Source: Streptomyces sp. NBC_00154 (GTDB lineage Bacteria; Actinomycetota; Actinomycetes; Streptomycetales; Streptomycetaceae). Taken from it: a stretch of 64,000 nucleotides of DNA. The position numbers and the translations under genes are program-made. Numbering within the stretch: the first letter of the stretch is position 1; every line of letters begins with the position of its first letter. Of this stretch, positions 24,516 through 33,630 are shown in pieces. The stretch is taken from NCBI RefSeq assembly GCF_026342835.1, contig NZ_JAPEMI010000001.1, positions 992,001-1,056,000 of the forward strand, written 5' to 3'. The notes under the pieces were generated by a model. It did not search any database and was not told where the DNA came from. It worked only from the letters and a program-made list of their open reading frames with translations.

Positions 24516-26310
24516 CACGAACCGTTCCTAACCAGTGCGCGTAAGCGGGCCGTGGACCCGCTGATGCGTGCTGGGCGCATCCCGAACGGTGTTGGATGCA
24601 CTGGTCCCCCGCTTTCTCTTCCCGCTCGGCGCCGGCCCTCCAGGGGGCCGGTCCGTTGCGGGTGGGCGGGTTCCCTCACGCCCTCGGGTACCTGGTCCGG
24701 CCTGGGCGGTCCGATGCCCCGCACGATCGCTCTGGTCGTGCGGGGGTGGTGCCGTCCGTCGCCGGACCGGGTGTCCGAGGGCGCGTCTCCCGATCGCGAT
24801 ACCGGCGGCATCGTGACGGGACATCTTTCGACGTGGGGTGGCCAGGGGTTTCTGCCAGTGCTGGGCACCCCACATGCTGGTGTAGGCCGGATCGACCGCG
24901 ACGATCGCAAGACCCTGTTCGGCGGCCATCGACACCAGCCGGGCTTTGAGCTTGCCGGTGGGCATGCCGGAGATGAGCTGCCGGAACCGTTTGCGGCGGC
25001 CGTGCTTCTCGCGGGTCTTCTCGGCGGTGAAGTCCAGATCCTCGATGGCTATGGCCTTCGCGCCGGCCTGCTGGGTCCAGTGCAGCAGACGCGTGAGAGC
25101 GTGGCGGACCTGTGCGTCGCGGTGGCCGGCCGAACCGGACAGGTCGTAGAAGAACCGCCGGGGCCCGCCGATGGGGTTGCCGTGCCGGTCGAGCCGGTAG
25201 GCGGCGAAGTGATCCGCGTTAGTGTCCACGCCGATCACGCCCCGGGCGCGGGCTGTCTCCAGCGGGATGGTCTGGACGACGGGGCGCTGCCAGGATGTGG
25301 TCAGGTACCAGCGTCCACGCGCCACGTCGAGGTGGATGCGGTAGGCGACGGCCCGGTTCGCGGTGATGCGGTCGGCCCACTCCGCACCCCGGTGCGCGAA
25401 CGCGATACGGGCGGCGAGGACGTACCGGCCGTGCCGGGCATTGGCCAGGTGCGCGAGAGGGGCAGGCAGCTTGACCGACACTTCGCCGTCCGGGGTGACA
25501 CGGATCGTCTCGTTCCCAAACCGCTTCCCCGACTCACCATCAGCAGCAAGAAACCAGCGCTCCGCCTCCCACCGCTCCCGCCACTGCCCCTCCGTGAGCC
25601 GGGCCTGGGCGAGGTTGTGGCGGGTGTTGAGGAGACGTCTACCACCCCGCACCACCCGGACCCGCCCGGCCTGCCACTCGGCGACAGCAGCAGTGTGCCG
25701 GTCTTCGAGTGCCGCGAGGCGGCGGGACTTGCGGAACCACTCGCCCTTCGACCGGTAACCGCCCGCAGCCCGCTTGGTTCCCTTCTCCCCGATCGGGAGG
25801 GAAAGGCGGTGCCGCAACGTCTTGATCCCGGCATCCAACTTCCGGATATGCGCGGCCTGGCAGCGGCGGGCCAGCGCCCACTGATCATGCGTGGCCTTCG
25901 TGATCGCACCCGCGATCCGCGACGACGACACCCCAGTCAGCTCCCGCTTACGCGCCGCCCACGTATCGGTGCTGTGATCGTGTCCGTCCGTACAGCGAGT
26001 CTTGAGATCACGGGAAGCCAGCGCACCCTGGTACTCACCGACCGCACGCAGCACCCTCTCGTCCTCGACAGTCAGGTGCTTGAGACGGTCCCGGACCGCC
26101 ACCCCGCAAGGCCCAGGCACCACGAAGGAGGCCGTCAGCTCCCGCAAGCCAACCACCACATCACCCCCTCCCTCAGGGCCGGACACCAGCCACCCAGCCC
26201 AACGAGAAACAGCCGCCAAAGTCACCCATTCGACCCCAGAACCCCCGTTCCCACCCCCGCGAACCCACCGACAGATCGCACTCCTGCACGCCACCACTCA
26301 CTTCAGCTCA
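24495..26310 (-). mobile_element. IS1341-like element carrying tnpB, inserted into a two-component operon
   Basis: Kinase remnants stop near 26312 and response regulator remnants resume near 24500, with only tnpB and its flanks between them. A triple GCTGA-type repeat (GCTGAGCTGAGCTGAAG on minus, near 26300-26320) marks the 5' side. No terminal inverted repeats were found, which fits IS200/IS605 elements. Edges are estimated from where the host genes lose similarity, good to perhaps 20 bases. Confidence 0.65.
24528..26159 (-). CDS. tnpB: TnpB (IS605 OrfB/IS1341-type) RNA-guided nuclease-like transposase protein
   Basis: A 543-residue protein with a RuvC-like core. The first acidic residue is in GVIGVDTNADHFAAY, the second in AKAIAIEDLDF and the third in MSRHDAAGIAIGRRALG. 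The four-cysteine zinc ribbon usually found between the last two is missing; the segment reads DPAYTSMWGAQHWQKPLATPRRK. The N-terminal half (about 1-300) is larger than in compact TnpBs. GTG at 26159 has GGGAGG upstream. There is no TnpA (Y1 transposase) gene, so mobility would need help in trans. In active TnpBs a guide RNA is made from the 3' end of the gene. Here that end abuts the response regulator remnant. Confidence 0.88.
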   Translation of the reverse strand: MVVGLRELTASFVVPGPCGVAVRDRLKHLTVEDERVLRAVGEYQGALASRDLKTRCTDGHDHSTDTWAARKRELTGVSSSRIAGAITKATHDQWALARRCQAAHIRKLDAGIKTLRHRLSLPIGEKGTKRAAGGYRSKGEWFRKSRRLAALEDRHTAAVAEWQAGRVRVVRGGRRLLNTRHNLAQARLTEGQWRERWEAERWFLAADGESGKRFGNETIRVTPDGEVSVKLPAPLAHLANARHGRYVLAARIAFAHRGAEWADRITANRAVAYRIHLDVARGRWYLTTSWQRPVVQTIPLETARARGVIGVDTNADHFAAYRLDRHGNPIGGPRRFFYDLSGSAGHRDAQVRHALTRLLHWTQQAGAKAIAIEDLDFTAEKTREKHGRRKRFRQLISGMPTGKLKARLVSMAAEQGLAIVAVDPAYTSMWGAQHWQKPLATPRRKMSRHDAAGIAIGRRALGHPVRRRTAPPPHDQSDRAGHRTAQAGPGTRGREGTRPPATDRPPGGPAPSGKRKRGTSASNTVRDAPSTHQRVHGPLTRTG

Positions 26311-26311
26311 G

Positions 26312-26903
26312 CTCAGCAAACCGGCCGTCAGCGCCCGCTGCTCCCCGCCGCCGGCACCTCGCCCGGCTCCGCCGCGGCCACCAGCTGTCGCAGGTAGTCC
26401 TCCACCGGGGAGACCTCCCCCGCAGGGCGGAGAGCGCCTGCAGGTCTTGGCTATCCCGTCGCGCGCCATCGAGCGGGCCGCCACCACGCGCTCCAGCATC
26501 TGGTCCCGGAACTCCGTCGTAGGTCCTCTCTCGGTGAGCAAACCGTGCCGCCTCCAGGTACACCGACTGCGCGGAGAGGCTGTGCGCGAGCACATCGTGG
26601 ATCTCGCGGGCGATCCGGGAGCGCTCGTCCAGCGCCGCCGATTCGGCTTCGGCCACCCTGGCAGCCCGCTCCTGCTCGAGGAGCTGCTGGGCGGCTACCG
26701 CGGGCCTCGGCGTCCAGTCGAAGCACGTATTTGACGGCGGCGTAGGCGGCCAGCGCGACGGCCGTGGCGGGGACTCCCGCCGAGAGCGGCAGCCGCTCCA
26801 GAGCCGTGACAGCGCAGCCGCACCACAGGATCACGGCCGGCACACTGGCACCGGGCATTGACACGCCCGGACATGGCGGCCTCCGAAGTGCGGGATGGGT
26901 CAT
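26312..26903 (-). pseudogene. NarX-type sensor histidine kinase, frameshifted and truncated
   Basis: Pieces of one kinase appear in order but in different frames. A membrane segment (AVILWCGCAVTALERL, ATAVALAAYAAVKYVLRLDAEA) is in one frame. DERSRIAREIHDVLAHSLSAQSVYLEAAR, the HisKA_3 phosphoacceptor helix with its His, is in a second. FRDQMLERVVAARSMARDGIAKT and EVSPVEDYLRQLVAAAEPGE are in others. At least three frameshifts are needed. The C-terminal ATPase domain is absent; the sequence ends where the tnpB element begins. The gene cannot make a working kinase. It lies upstream of the broken response regulator, as expected for a former operon. Confidence 0.8.
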
Positions 26904-26965
26904 CGCCTTCGACGCTACGGAAAGGCCCAGGTCAGGGGATCGGCTCAGGGGTTGATCGTGGGTGG

Positions 26966-27001
26966 AGCCGCAGTCTCCACCCACGGGTGGAGACTGCGGC
27001 T
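26966..27001 (-). terminator. Terminator hairpin after parE
   Basis: Perfect 16-base arms AGCCGCAGTCTCCACC (26966-26981) and GGTGGAGACTGCGGCT (26986-27001) with loop CACG, six bases beyond the parE stop on minus. Confidence 0.88.
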
Positions 27002-27006
27002 GCCGG

Positions 27007-29127
27007 TCATGCGTCGATACGGGAGCGGTCCAGCGTGGCTGCCGAGCTGGAGATGAACTCCTTGCGGGGCGCGACCTCGTTGCCCATCAGCAGATCGAAG
27101 ACCTGCTCGGACGACTCCAGGTCGCCGATGTTGATCCGCCGCAGCGTGCGGTGACGCGGGTCCATCGTCGTCTCCGCCAGCTGATCGGCGTCCATCTCGC
27201 CAAGACCCTTGTACCGCTGGATCGAGTCCTTGTACCGCACGTTCTTCCGCTGCAGCTCCAGGAGCGTCTCCCGCAGCTCACGGTCCGAGTACGTGTAGAT
27301 GTACTTGTCCTGGCCCTTCTTCGGCTGACTGAGCTCGATCCGGTGCAGCGGCGGCACCGCCGCGAAGACCCGGCCCGCCTCGACCATGGGCCGCATGTAT
27401 CGCTGGAAGAGAGTGAGCAGCAGAATGCGGATGTGCGCGCCGTCGACATCGGCGTCGACGAGAAGAATGATCTTCCCGTAGCGAGCCGCGTCGATGTCGA
27501 AGGTCCGGCCCGACCCCGCTCCTATGACCTGGATGATCGCGCCGCACTCGGCGTTCTTGAGCATGTCCGTGACGGACGCCTTCTGGACGTTGAGAATCTT
27601 GCCGCGGATCGGCAGCAGCGCCTGGAACTCGGAGTTCCGGGCGAGCTTGGCGGTACCCAGCGCCGAGTCGCCCTCGACGATGAACAGCTCACTGCGCTCC
27701 ACGTCGTCACTGCGGCAGTCGGCGAGCTTGGCCGGCAGCGAGGAGGACTCCAGGGCCGTCTTCCGGCGCTGCGCGTCCTTGTGCTGACGGGCCGCGATGC
27801 GGGTCCGCGCGGCGGCCACCGCCTTGTCCAGGACCGCCCTGGCCTGCGCCTTGGCATCACGCTTGGTGGAGGTCAGGAACGCCTTGAGTTCCTTGGCCAC
27901 GACATTGGCGACGATCCGGTTGGCCGCCGAGGTGCCGAGCACCTCCTTGGTCTGGCCCTCGAACTGCGGTTCCGCGAGCCGTACGGTGACGACCGCGGTG
28001 AGGCCCTCCAGGGCGTCGTCCTTGACGATGTCGTCCTCGGCGACACGCAGCACCTTCGCGGAGCGGAGCACCTCGTTGACCGTCTTGGTCACGGAGCGTT
28101 CGAAGCCGGTCACATGGGTGCCGCCCTTGGGGGTGGCGATGATGTTGACGAAGGACTTGAGGTTGGTGTCGTACCCGGTGCCCCAGCGCATGGCGATGTC
28201 GACGACGAGCTCACGGGTGACCTCGGTCGCCGTCATGTGCCCACGCTCGTCCAGGACCGGCACGGTCTCCTTGAAGGTGCCCTGCCCGGTCAGCCGCAGA
28301 ACGTCGCAGACGGCCTTGTCCTGCGCGAGGTACTCGCAGAATTCGCTGATCCCGCCGTCGAAGCGGAACGTCTCCTCGGTCTTGCCCTCACCGTCGAGAC
28401 CGCGCTCGTCGCGCACGACGATCGTGAGGCCGGGGACGAGGAAGGCCGTCTGCCGCGCCCGCTGGTGGAGCGTCTCCAGGTTGAGCTTGGCGTCCTTGAG
28501 GAAGATCTGCCGGTCCGCCCAGTAGCGCACCCTGGTGCCGGTGCGCGTCTTCGGCACCCGCTTCCCCTTGCGGAGGCCGCTGGCCGGGTCGAACGGGCTG
28601 TCCGACCCCTGCTCGGTGAAGATGCCCGGAACGCCGCGCCGGAAGCTGATCGAGTGGGTCGCGCTGTTGCGGTCGACCTCGACGTCGAGCCGGGCCGAGA
28701 GCGCGTTGACGACGGAGGCGCCGACGCCGTGCAGACCGCCCGACGCGGCGTACGAACCGCCACCGAACTTGCCGCCGGCATGCAGCTTGGTCATCACCAC
28801 TTCGATACCGGACAGGCCGGTCTTGGGCTCCACGTCGACCGGGATGCCTCGGCCGTTGTCCCGGACCTCGACAGAGTTGTCGTCGTGAAGGATGACCTCG
28901 ATGTGATCGCAGTAGCCACCGAGAGCCTCGTCGACCGAGTTGTCGATGATCTCCCAGAGGCAGTGCATGAGGCCGCGGCTGTCAGTCGACCCGATGTACA
29001 TCCCGGGGCGCTTACGCACCGCTTCGAGCCCCTCGAGTACGAGAAGGTGCCGCGCGGTGTAGTTGGAGCCGTCTTGGTCTGCTCCGGTCAGCAGCGCAGT
29101 GGACGGCACGGACGTATCGGCGGTCAC
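27007..29127 (-). CDS. parE: DNA topoisomerase IV subunit B
   Basis: This 706-residue ATPase subunit partners ParC. The GHKL ATPase domain has EIIDNSVDEALGGYCD, DNGRGIPVDVEP and LHAGGKFGGGSYAASGGLHGVGASVVNALS. The transducer domain and the TOPRIM domain follow (LFIVEGDSALGTAK with the Glu, and DADVDGAHIRILLLT with the DxD). The C terminus is compact with RYKGLGEMDADQLAETTMDP. GTG at 29127 has GAGGAG upstream; the N-terminal extension of the open frame lacks similarity. It ends in a strong hairpin. Together with parC 13 kb away it gives the second type II topoisomerase. Confidence 0.93.
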   Translation of the reverse strand: MTADTSVPSTALLTGADQDGSNYTARHLLVLEGLEAVRKRPGMYIGSTDSRGLMHCLWEIIDNSVDEALGGYCDHIEVILHDDNSVEVRDNGRGIPVDVEPKTGLSGIEVVMTKLHAGGKFGGGSYAASGGLHGVGASVVNALSARLDVEVDRNSATHSISFRRGVPGIFTEQGSDSPFDPASGLRKGKRVPKTRTGTRVRYWADRQIFLKDAKLNLETLHQRARQTAFLVPGLTIVVRDERGLDGEGKTEETFRFDGGISEFCEYLAQDKAVCDVLRLTGQGTFKETVPVLDERGHMTATEVTRELVVDIAMRWGTGYDTNLKSFVNIIATPKGGTHVTGFERSVTKTVNEVLRSAKVLRVAEDDIVKDDALEGLTAVVTVRLAEPQFEGQTKEVLGTSAANRIVANVVAKELKAFLTSTKRDAKAQARAVLDKAVAAARTRIAARQHKDAQRRKTALESSSLPAKLADCRSDDVERSELFIVEGDSALGTAKLARNSEFQALLPIRGKILNVQKASVTDMLKNAECGAIIQVIGAGSGRTFDIDAARYGKIILLVDADVDGAHIRILLLTLFQRYMRPMVEAGRVFAAVPPLHRIELSQPKKGQDKYIYTYSDRELRETLLELQRKNVRYKDSIQRYKGLGEMDADQLAETTMDPRHRTLRRINIGDLESSEQVFDLLMGNEVAPRKEFISSSAATLDRSRIDA

Positions 29128-29566
29128 GCGGTTCGCTCCTCGCTGAATTTCATTTGGGGCCCGAGTGGGTATCGGGCTCGGCTTCGGTAGCCGCTGAGAG
29201 CGTACCGAGGCCTGGTAGAGCGGTTGTAACGCCACCCTCGGGGAATGCTCACAGTAGTCCAGCCTCGCATACGCGTTCGATCCCTCGTTCGAGTGACGCG
29301 CACATCACGTTCCCTTCGAGGCATGAACCATTTAGGCTCCGGGCACGTCCTCATGAACAAACCGGCAAGCCGGCCGGACGGACGGACCGACCAAGACAAG
29401 CAACGCGAAACCGTAGCGCTACGCAATACGGCACATTCGCCGCCAACCGGCAACAGACAGCCATTTTGAGAAGAAGTTTCGAAGAAAAGCCACGAGCGGG
29501 AACGTTTTCGGCCTGGTTGGATGTTGACCCTGGTACGACAGCTCGTCGAGCTAGAGAAGAGGCGAC
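29128..29566. other. Divergent intergenic region between parE and the DUF7455 gene
   Basis: About 440 bases without a supported gene. It must hold the promoters of parE (minus) and the DUF7455 gene (plus). A TTGACC at 29524 could be a -35 element, but no good -10 follows at 17-18 bases. No RNA gene or repeat was recognised. Confidence 0.5.
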
Positions 29567-29800
29567 GTGACTACTGTTCTGACCCCCGCGAGCCCGCTGA
29601 CCGCAGCAGACCGCTGTGACCGTTGCGGCGCCCAGGCATATCTGCGCGTCGTCCTTATCAGCGGCGGTGAACTGCTCTTCTGCGCCCACCACGGTCGCAA
29701 GTTCGAGCCGGAACTCAAGAAGATCGCCGCGGAAATACAGGATGAGACGGACCGGCTGACGGCCGTGCAGGCCAATGCCGCCGAAGAGGAACAACACTGA
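29567..29800 (+). CDS. DUF7455 small zinc-finger-like protein
   Basis: A 77-residue protein with CDRCGAQAYLRVVLISGGELLFCAHHGRK. The CxxC...CxxH pattern should bind one zinc. An acidic helical tail follows (KKIAAEIQDETDRLTAVQANAAEEE). It is conserved in actinobacteria, usually next to hrdB and parE, and is listed as DUF7455. GTG at 29567 has GAAGAGG upstream. A long hairpin terminator follows. Function is unknown; a nucleic-acid or protein-binding adaptor would fit the size and the ribbon, as speculation. Confidence 0.88.
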   Translation: MTTVLTPASPLTAADRCDRCGAQAYLRVVLISGGELLFCAHHGRKFEPELKKIAAEIQDETDRLTAVQANAAEEEQH

Positions 29801-29846
29801 CACCTCGCATCCACGACGAGCCAGGGTCCGGTTCCTTACCGGCCGA

Positions 29847-29880
29847 CGGGCGGCTCCCCCCTCGCGGGGGGAGCCGCCCG
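29847..29880. terminator. Bidirectional terminator between the DUF7455 and protease genes
   Basis: Perfect 15-base arms CGGGCGGCTCCCCCC (29847-29861) and GGGGGGAGCCGCCCG (29866-29880) with a 4-base loop, then TTCTC. It lies between convergent genes and can stop both. Confidence 0.9.
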
Positions 29881-29906
29881 TTCTCATGCCCACGGAGCGG
29901 CGCCGG

Positions 29907-30737
29907 TCAGCTACTGCCTGCCATCCACCCGATGGTGGCGGAGATCCGCGTGTAGACGCCGGGAGTGCCCGGGAGCCCGCAACCGTTCCCCCAGGAGACC
30001 AGTCCGACGAGTCGCCCGCGGGCGACCAGCGGTCCTCCGCTGTCTCCCTGGCACGCGTCGTGCCCGCCCAGCGTTTCGCCCGCGCAGAGCATCGCCGAGG
30101 CCTTGTACTTCCCTGCTCTGCCCCCCGGGTAGGCCCGTTCGCACGTGCTGTCCGGAAGGATGCTCACCTGGGTGGAGCGGAGCGACAGCGAAAAGTCACC
30201 GCGCCCTGTCGTGTCTCCCCATCCATAGACCACGGCGCCGGGAGCCGGCTCATAGGCCTGGTCGCCTGCCGGGGCCATCGAGATCACGCTCTGCTGAGGT
30301 AGCGCTTCGGCCAGGGTGAGCACCGCCAGATCACCGATATTGGTCGTGGGGTCGTATCCCGGGTTGATCCATGTCCCCTTCACCGCGATCTCATGGCCTC
30401 CGGTCCCGTTCAGCTCGTCCCGCCCGGCGATGATCCGCAGATCGCTCGCCTGACTCATATCGGTGCCGAGCTCCTCCTGGTTCAGGCAGTGCGCGGCAGT
30501 CAGCGCCTTCGTCGGAGCCACCATCACGGCGCCGCAGAACTGGCCCGCGCGGGTACTTCCGAAATGGCTACGGCTGGACAGCGCGACGACCCAGGGACTG
30601 TCCTTGACGTGCGCGGGCTGCCCGCCGAGGACAATGCTGTCCGCAGCCGCCGGAACCGGGGAGCCGAGCGCTATCACGGCCGCGGCGGCAGTCAGGGCAA
30701 GTGCCCCGGTCATGGCGCAGGCGACGGTGCGGAACAT
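29907..30737 (-). CDS. Secreted trypsin-like serine protease (S1 family)
   Basis: A 276-residue exported protease. The signal peptide is VACAMTGALALTAAAAVIAL followed by AAA, cleaved near residue 32. The mature chain begins near IVLGGQPAHVKDSPWVVAL. The triad is His in ALTAAHCLN, Asp in NIGDLAVLTL and Ser in CQGDSGGPLVA. Cysteines around the His and Ser are placed for the usual disulfides. An Asp six residues before the Ser (GGHDACQGDSGGP) suggests trypsin-like Lys/Arg specificity. It sits downstream of hrdB in the same direction but has its own promoter space and a terminator between. Confidence 0.93.
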   Translation of the reverse strand: MFRTVACAMTGALALTAAAAVIALGSPVPAAADSIVLGGQPAHVKDSPWVVALSSRSHFGSTRAGQFCGAVMVAPTKALTAAHCLNQEELGTDMSQASDLRIIAGRDELNGTGGHEIAVKGTWINPGYDPTTNIGDLAVLTLAEALPQQSVISMAPAGDQAYEPAPGAVVYGWGDTTGRGDFSLSLRSTQVSILPDSTCERAYPGGRAGKYKASAMLCAGETLGGHDACQGDSGGPLVARGRLVGLVSWGNGCGLPGTPGVYTRISATIGWMAGSS

Positions 30738-30813
30738 GCGAACTCCTGACTCTGTGATGGATCATGCCCACTCAGAGTCATTCAGCGCGTCGACGACCGC
30801 ACCTGCACATAGG

Positions 30814-30849
30814 CCGAAGGCCCGGTTCCCATCGGAACCGGGCCTTCGG
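30814..30849 (-). terminator. Terminator of hrdB
   Basis: Perfect 16-base arms CCGAAGGCCCGGTTCC (30814-30829) and GGAACCGGGCCTTCGG (30834-30849) with loop CATC, 19 bases past the hrdB stop on minus. Confidence 0.92.
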
Positions 30850-30867
30850 TCTGAGTACTCCTGCGAC

Positions 30868-32418
30868 CTAGTCGAGGTAGTCGCGCAGCACCTGCGAACG
30901 CGACGGGTGGCGCAGCTTCGACATGGTCTTCGACTCGATCTGGCGGATGCGCTCACGCGTCACGCCGTAGACCTTGCCGATCTCGTCGAGGGTCTTCGGC
31001 TGACCATCGGTAAGACCGAAGCGCATGGAGACCACGCCCGCCTCACGCTCGGAGAGCGTGTCGAGCACCGAGTGCAACTGCTCCTGGAGGAGCGTGAAGC
31101 TGACCGCGTCGGCCGGGACGACCGCCTCGGAGTCCTCGATCAGGTCACCGAACTCGCTGTCCCCGTCCTCACCCAGCGGGGTGTGGAGGGAGATCGGCTC
31201 ACGACCGTACTTCTGGACCTCGATGACCTTCTCGGGGGTCATGTCGAGTTCCTTGGCCAGCTCCTCCGGGGTGGGCTCGCGGCCCAGGTCCTGGAGCATC
31301 TGGCGCTGCACGCGCGCGAGCTTGTTGATGACCTCGACCATGTGCACCGGGATACGAATGGTGCGGGCCTGGTCGGCCATGGCGCGGGTGATCGCCTGAC
31401 GGATCCACCAGGTGGCGTACGTGGAGAACTTGTAGCCCTTGGTGTAGTCGAACTTCTCGACCGCACGGATCAGACCGAGGTTGCCCTCCTGGATCAGGTC
31501 CAGGAAGAGCATGCCGCGGCCGGTGTAGCGCTTCGCCAGCGAGACCACGAGACGGAGGTTGGCCTCCAGCAGGTGGTTCTTGGCGCGACGGCCGTCCTCG
31601 GCGATGATCTCCAGCTCGCGCTTGAGCTTCGGTGCGAGCTTGTCGGAGTTCGCCAGCTTGTCCTCGGCGAACAGACCCGCCTCGATGCGCTTGGCGAGCT
31701 CGACCTCCTGCTCGGCGTTGAGGAGAGGAACCTTGCCGATCTGCTTCAGGTAGTCCTTGACCGGGTCGGCCGTGGCACCGGCGACGGCGACCTGCTGCGC
31801 AGGCGCGTCGTCCTCGTCGTCGTCGGAGAGGACGAAGCCCTTGGTCTCGCCCTCGCCCTCCTCTTCGTCGCCCTTGCCTACCTGTACTTCCTCGGCCGCC
31901 TCGTCGCCGTCGAGCAGCTCGTCGGCGTCCTTCTTGCCGGACTTCTTCGTTGCTGTCTTCTTGGCCGCCGTCTTCTTCACGGCGGTCTTCTTGGCAGCCG
32001 TCTTCTTGGCTGCCGCCTTCTTCGCAGGGCTGGCCGCGGCGGCGTCGTCGGCCACCACGTCCACGGTCTCGGCCGACGGGGCGGCGGTGGCCGCGACGGT
32101 CCTCGTCACGGTCGTCTTGGCCGCGACAGTCTTGGTGGCGGTGCGCTTGACCGGGCTCTTCGCTGCGACGCTCTTGCGGGCGCGTTTCGGCGACTCCGCG
32201 GCACTGACCATCAGCGTCACACCCTCTTCCTCGAGGATCTGGTTGAGGCTGCGCAGAACATTCTTCCACTGGGTTGGCGGAATCTGGTCAGCCTCGAAGG
32301 CCCGACGCACGTCATCGCCGGCGATCTGCCCATCAGCCTTTCCCCGCTCGATGAGCGCCATCACAGACTCTGACTCGGCGATCTCCGGCGGGAGCGTACG
32401 GGATGTGCTGGCCGACAC
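30868..32418 (-). CDS. hrdB: Principal RNA polymerase sigma factor HrdB (sigma-70, group 1)
   Basis: A 516-residue housekeeping sigma factor. The N-terminal region 1.1-like part opens [27 protein letters not shown] low-complexity basic arm (about 75-165) repeats [15 protein letters not shown] and is followed by an acidic stretch. Region 1.2 is [30 protein letters not shown]. Region 2.4 is [23 protein letters not shown], which reads the -10. Region 4.2 is [31 protein letters not shown] use GTG at 32418 (GAGAGG upstream), as in S. coelicolor; a TTG two codons earlier extends the open frame. It is essential. Confidence 0.96.
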   Translation of the reverse strand: MSASTSRTLPPEIAESESVMALIERGKADGQIAGDDVRRAFEADQIPPTQWKNVLRSLNQILEEEGVTLMVSAAESPKRARKSVAAKSPVKRTATKTVAAKTTVTRTVAATAAPSAETVDVVADDAAAASPAKKAAAKKTAAKKTAVKKTAAKKTATKKSGKKDADELLDGDEAAEEVQVGKGDEEEGEGETKGFVLSDDDEDDAPAQQVAVAGATADPVKDYLKQIGKVPLLNAEQEVELAKRIEAGLFAEDKLANSDKLAPKLKRELEIIAEDGRRAKNHLLEANLRLVVSLAKRYTGRGMLFLDLIQEGNLGLIRAVEKFDYTKGYKFSTYATWWIRQAITRAMADQARTIRIPVHMVEVINKLARVQRQMLQDLGREPTPEELAKELDMTPEKVIEVQKYGREPISLHTPLGEDGDSEFGDLIEDSEAVVPADAVSFTLLQEQLHSVLDTLSEREAGVVSMRFGLTDGQPKTLDEIGKVYGVTRERIRQIESKTMSKLRHPSRSQVLRDYLD

Positions 32419-32742
32419 GAACAACCTCTCGGAACGATGGATACGGCTTCCGGCCCGGCCCTGGAGAGGGCTGGAACCGACGACCGTCGGGCTGGGAATA
32501 TACCGACGGCGCGGGCTTGGCCTCAGAACTGCACAGCGCGCCCAATGGCTGCTGTATTCCTTCCGCGGCGGTCACCTCTTAAGTCATCGCACTGTCTCGA
32601 GGAGTGTTACGCCCAATCCGCGTGGCCCGAGTCACACCTCATTTGCGACGAACATGACCAGGAACGACATCTCTCCACAATTGTGCCGCCGGACCGCGAG
32701 GGTCCGGCGACACGTGGTCCGTAACCCCTGGCCGCGTTGCGC
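32419..32742. other. hrdB promoter region and 3' end of the GntR gene
   Basis: A 324-base gap. On minus, TATATT at 32502-32497 is a good -10 about 80 bases before the hrdB start, without a consensus -35. GGAAT at 32560-32556 resembles the -35 of SigR promoters, but the -10 at 18 bases reads GCT, not GTT, so assignment is weak. A hairpin (CGCCGGACC 32687-32695, GGTCCGGCG 32701-32709) probably ends the upstream GntR gene. No gene is seen. Confidence 0.6.
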
Positions 32743-33630
32743 TCAGTGCTCGCGCGGCGCCGGCACCACTCGCTCCACCTCCGGGTGGACGACAAGAAGT
32801 TGTCGCATGGCCGCCTCAGCACCCGTCGCGTCGCCGGTGGCGAGGGCCTCGACGATCCGGGCGTGGTGGCCGAGGGACGCCTCGCCGGGACGGTCGCAGG
32901 CCGTGATCGGACCCCCCGAGACCTGCAGGGCGGCGGAAACGATGCCGGAGAGGTGTTCAAGCATGCGATTGCCGGCGGCCTGGATGAGCAGGGAGTGGAA
33001 CTCGGCATCGGCCCGGGAGCAGGTGATCCCGTCACCCTGGGCAACCGCGTGTCCCATGATCTCGACCATGTCACCGAGGCGCTGCTGGATGTCCTCGCGA
33101 CCGTGACCGGCGGCCAGGCGAGCAGCGAGCGGCTCGATCGTCCATCGGAGCTCACCCAGCTCACGGCGCTGGTCGTCACGCTGCGGACCGAAGGCTCGCC
33201 ACTCGATGATGTCGGGGTCCAGCAGATTCCAGTCACTGACCGGGCGCACCCGGGTACCCACGTTCGGCCGGGCACTGACCAGGCCTTTGGCCTCAAGAAC
33301 GCGCAGTGACTCGCGTACGACAGTGCGGGAGACCTCGAAACGCTGGCCGATCTCCTCCGGCACGAGCGGGCGGTCGGCGCCCAGATCGCCGGAGACGATC
33401 ATCTGACCCAGCTGCTGAACGAGTTGGCCGTGGAGGCCGCGGCCGCGGCTCGCCGAGCCCCGTCGGCCCACCCGGCCCAGCTCGGCGTCGGCGCCGTCCC
33501 AGGAACGAGCGGCTGCATGCTCGCCGGCCGGCGCCTCCGTATAGGGGTAGCGATCGAGATCACCCGAGCCGGCGAGGCCGGAGTCGACGGAGCGGGCGGC
33601 GGTCATCATGGTGTGCGCAAGGGTACTCAC
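32743..33630 (-). CDS. FadR-type GntR-family regulator (DgoR-like)
   Basis: A 295-residue regulator. After about 60 poorly conserved residues comes the GntR HTH, RPLVPEEIGQRFEVSRTVVRESLRVLEAKGLVSARPNVGTRV. The motif SDWNLLDPDIIEWRAFG joins it to the helical FCD domain (RRELGELRWTIEPLAARLAA, DAEFHSLLIQAAGN, HHARIVEALATGDATGAEAAM). WNLLDPD is typical of regulators of sugar-acid (gluconate/galactonate) genes, but no such genes adjoin. The start is unsure: GTG at 33630 has AAAGGA close by, and ATG at 33609 is also possible. Confidence 0.87.
   Translation of the reverse strand: MSTLAHTMMTAARSVDSGLAGSGDLDRYPYTEAPAGEHAAARSWDGADAELGRVGRRGSASRGRGLHGQLVQQLGQMIVSGDLGADRPLVPEEIGQRFEVSRTVVRESLRVLEAKGLVSARPNVGTRVRPVSDWNLLDPDIIEWRAFGPQRDDQRRELGELRWTIEPLAARLAAGHGREDIQQRLGDMVEIMGHAVAQGDGITCSRADAEFHSLLIQAAGNRMLEHLSGIVSAALQVSGGPITACDRPGEASLGHHARIVEALATGDATGAEAAMRQLLVVHPEVERVVPAPREH

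Noticed and set aside
24294..26522. A 742-codon plus frame across the tnpB element
   Set aside because: It is antisense to TnpB and mixes unrelated pieces; no motif supports it.
32527..32560. SigR-type promoter for hrdB
   Set aside because: GGAAT is present but GTT at the required 18-base spacing is GCT, so only noted in the region entry.
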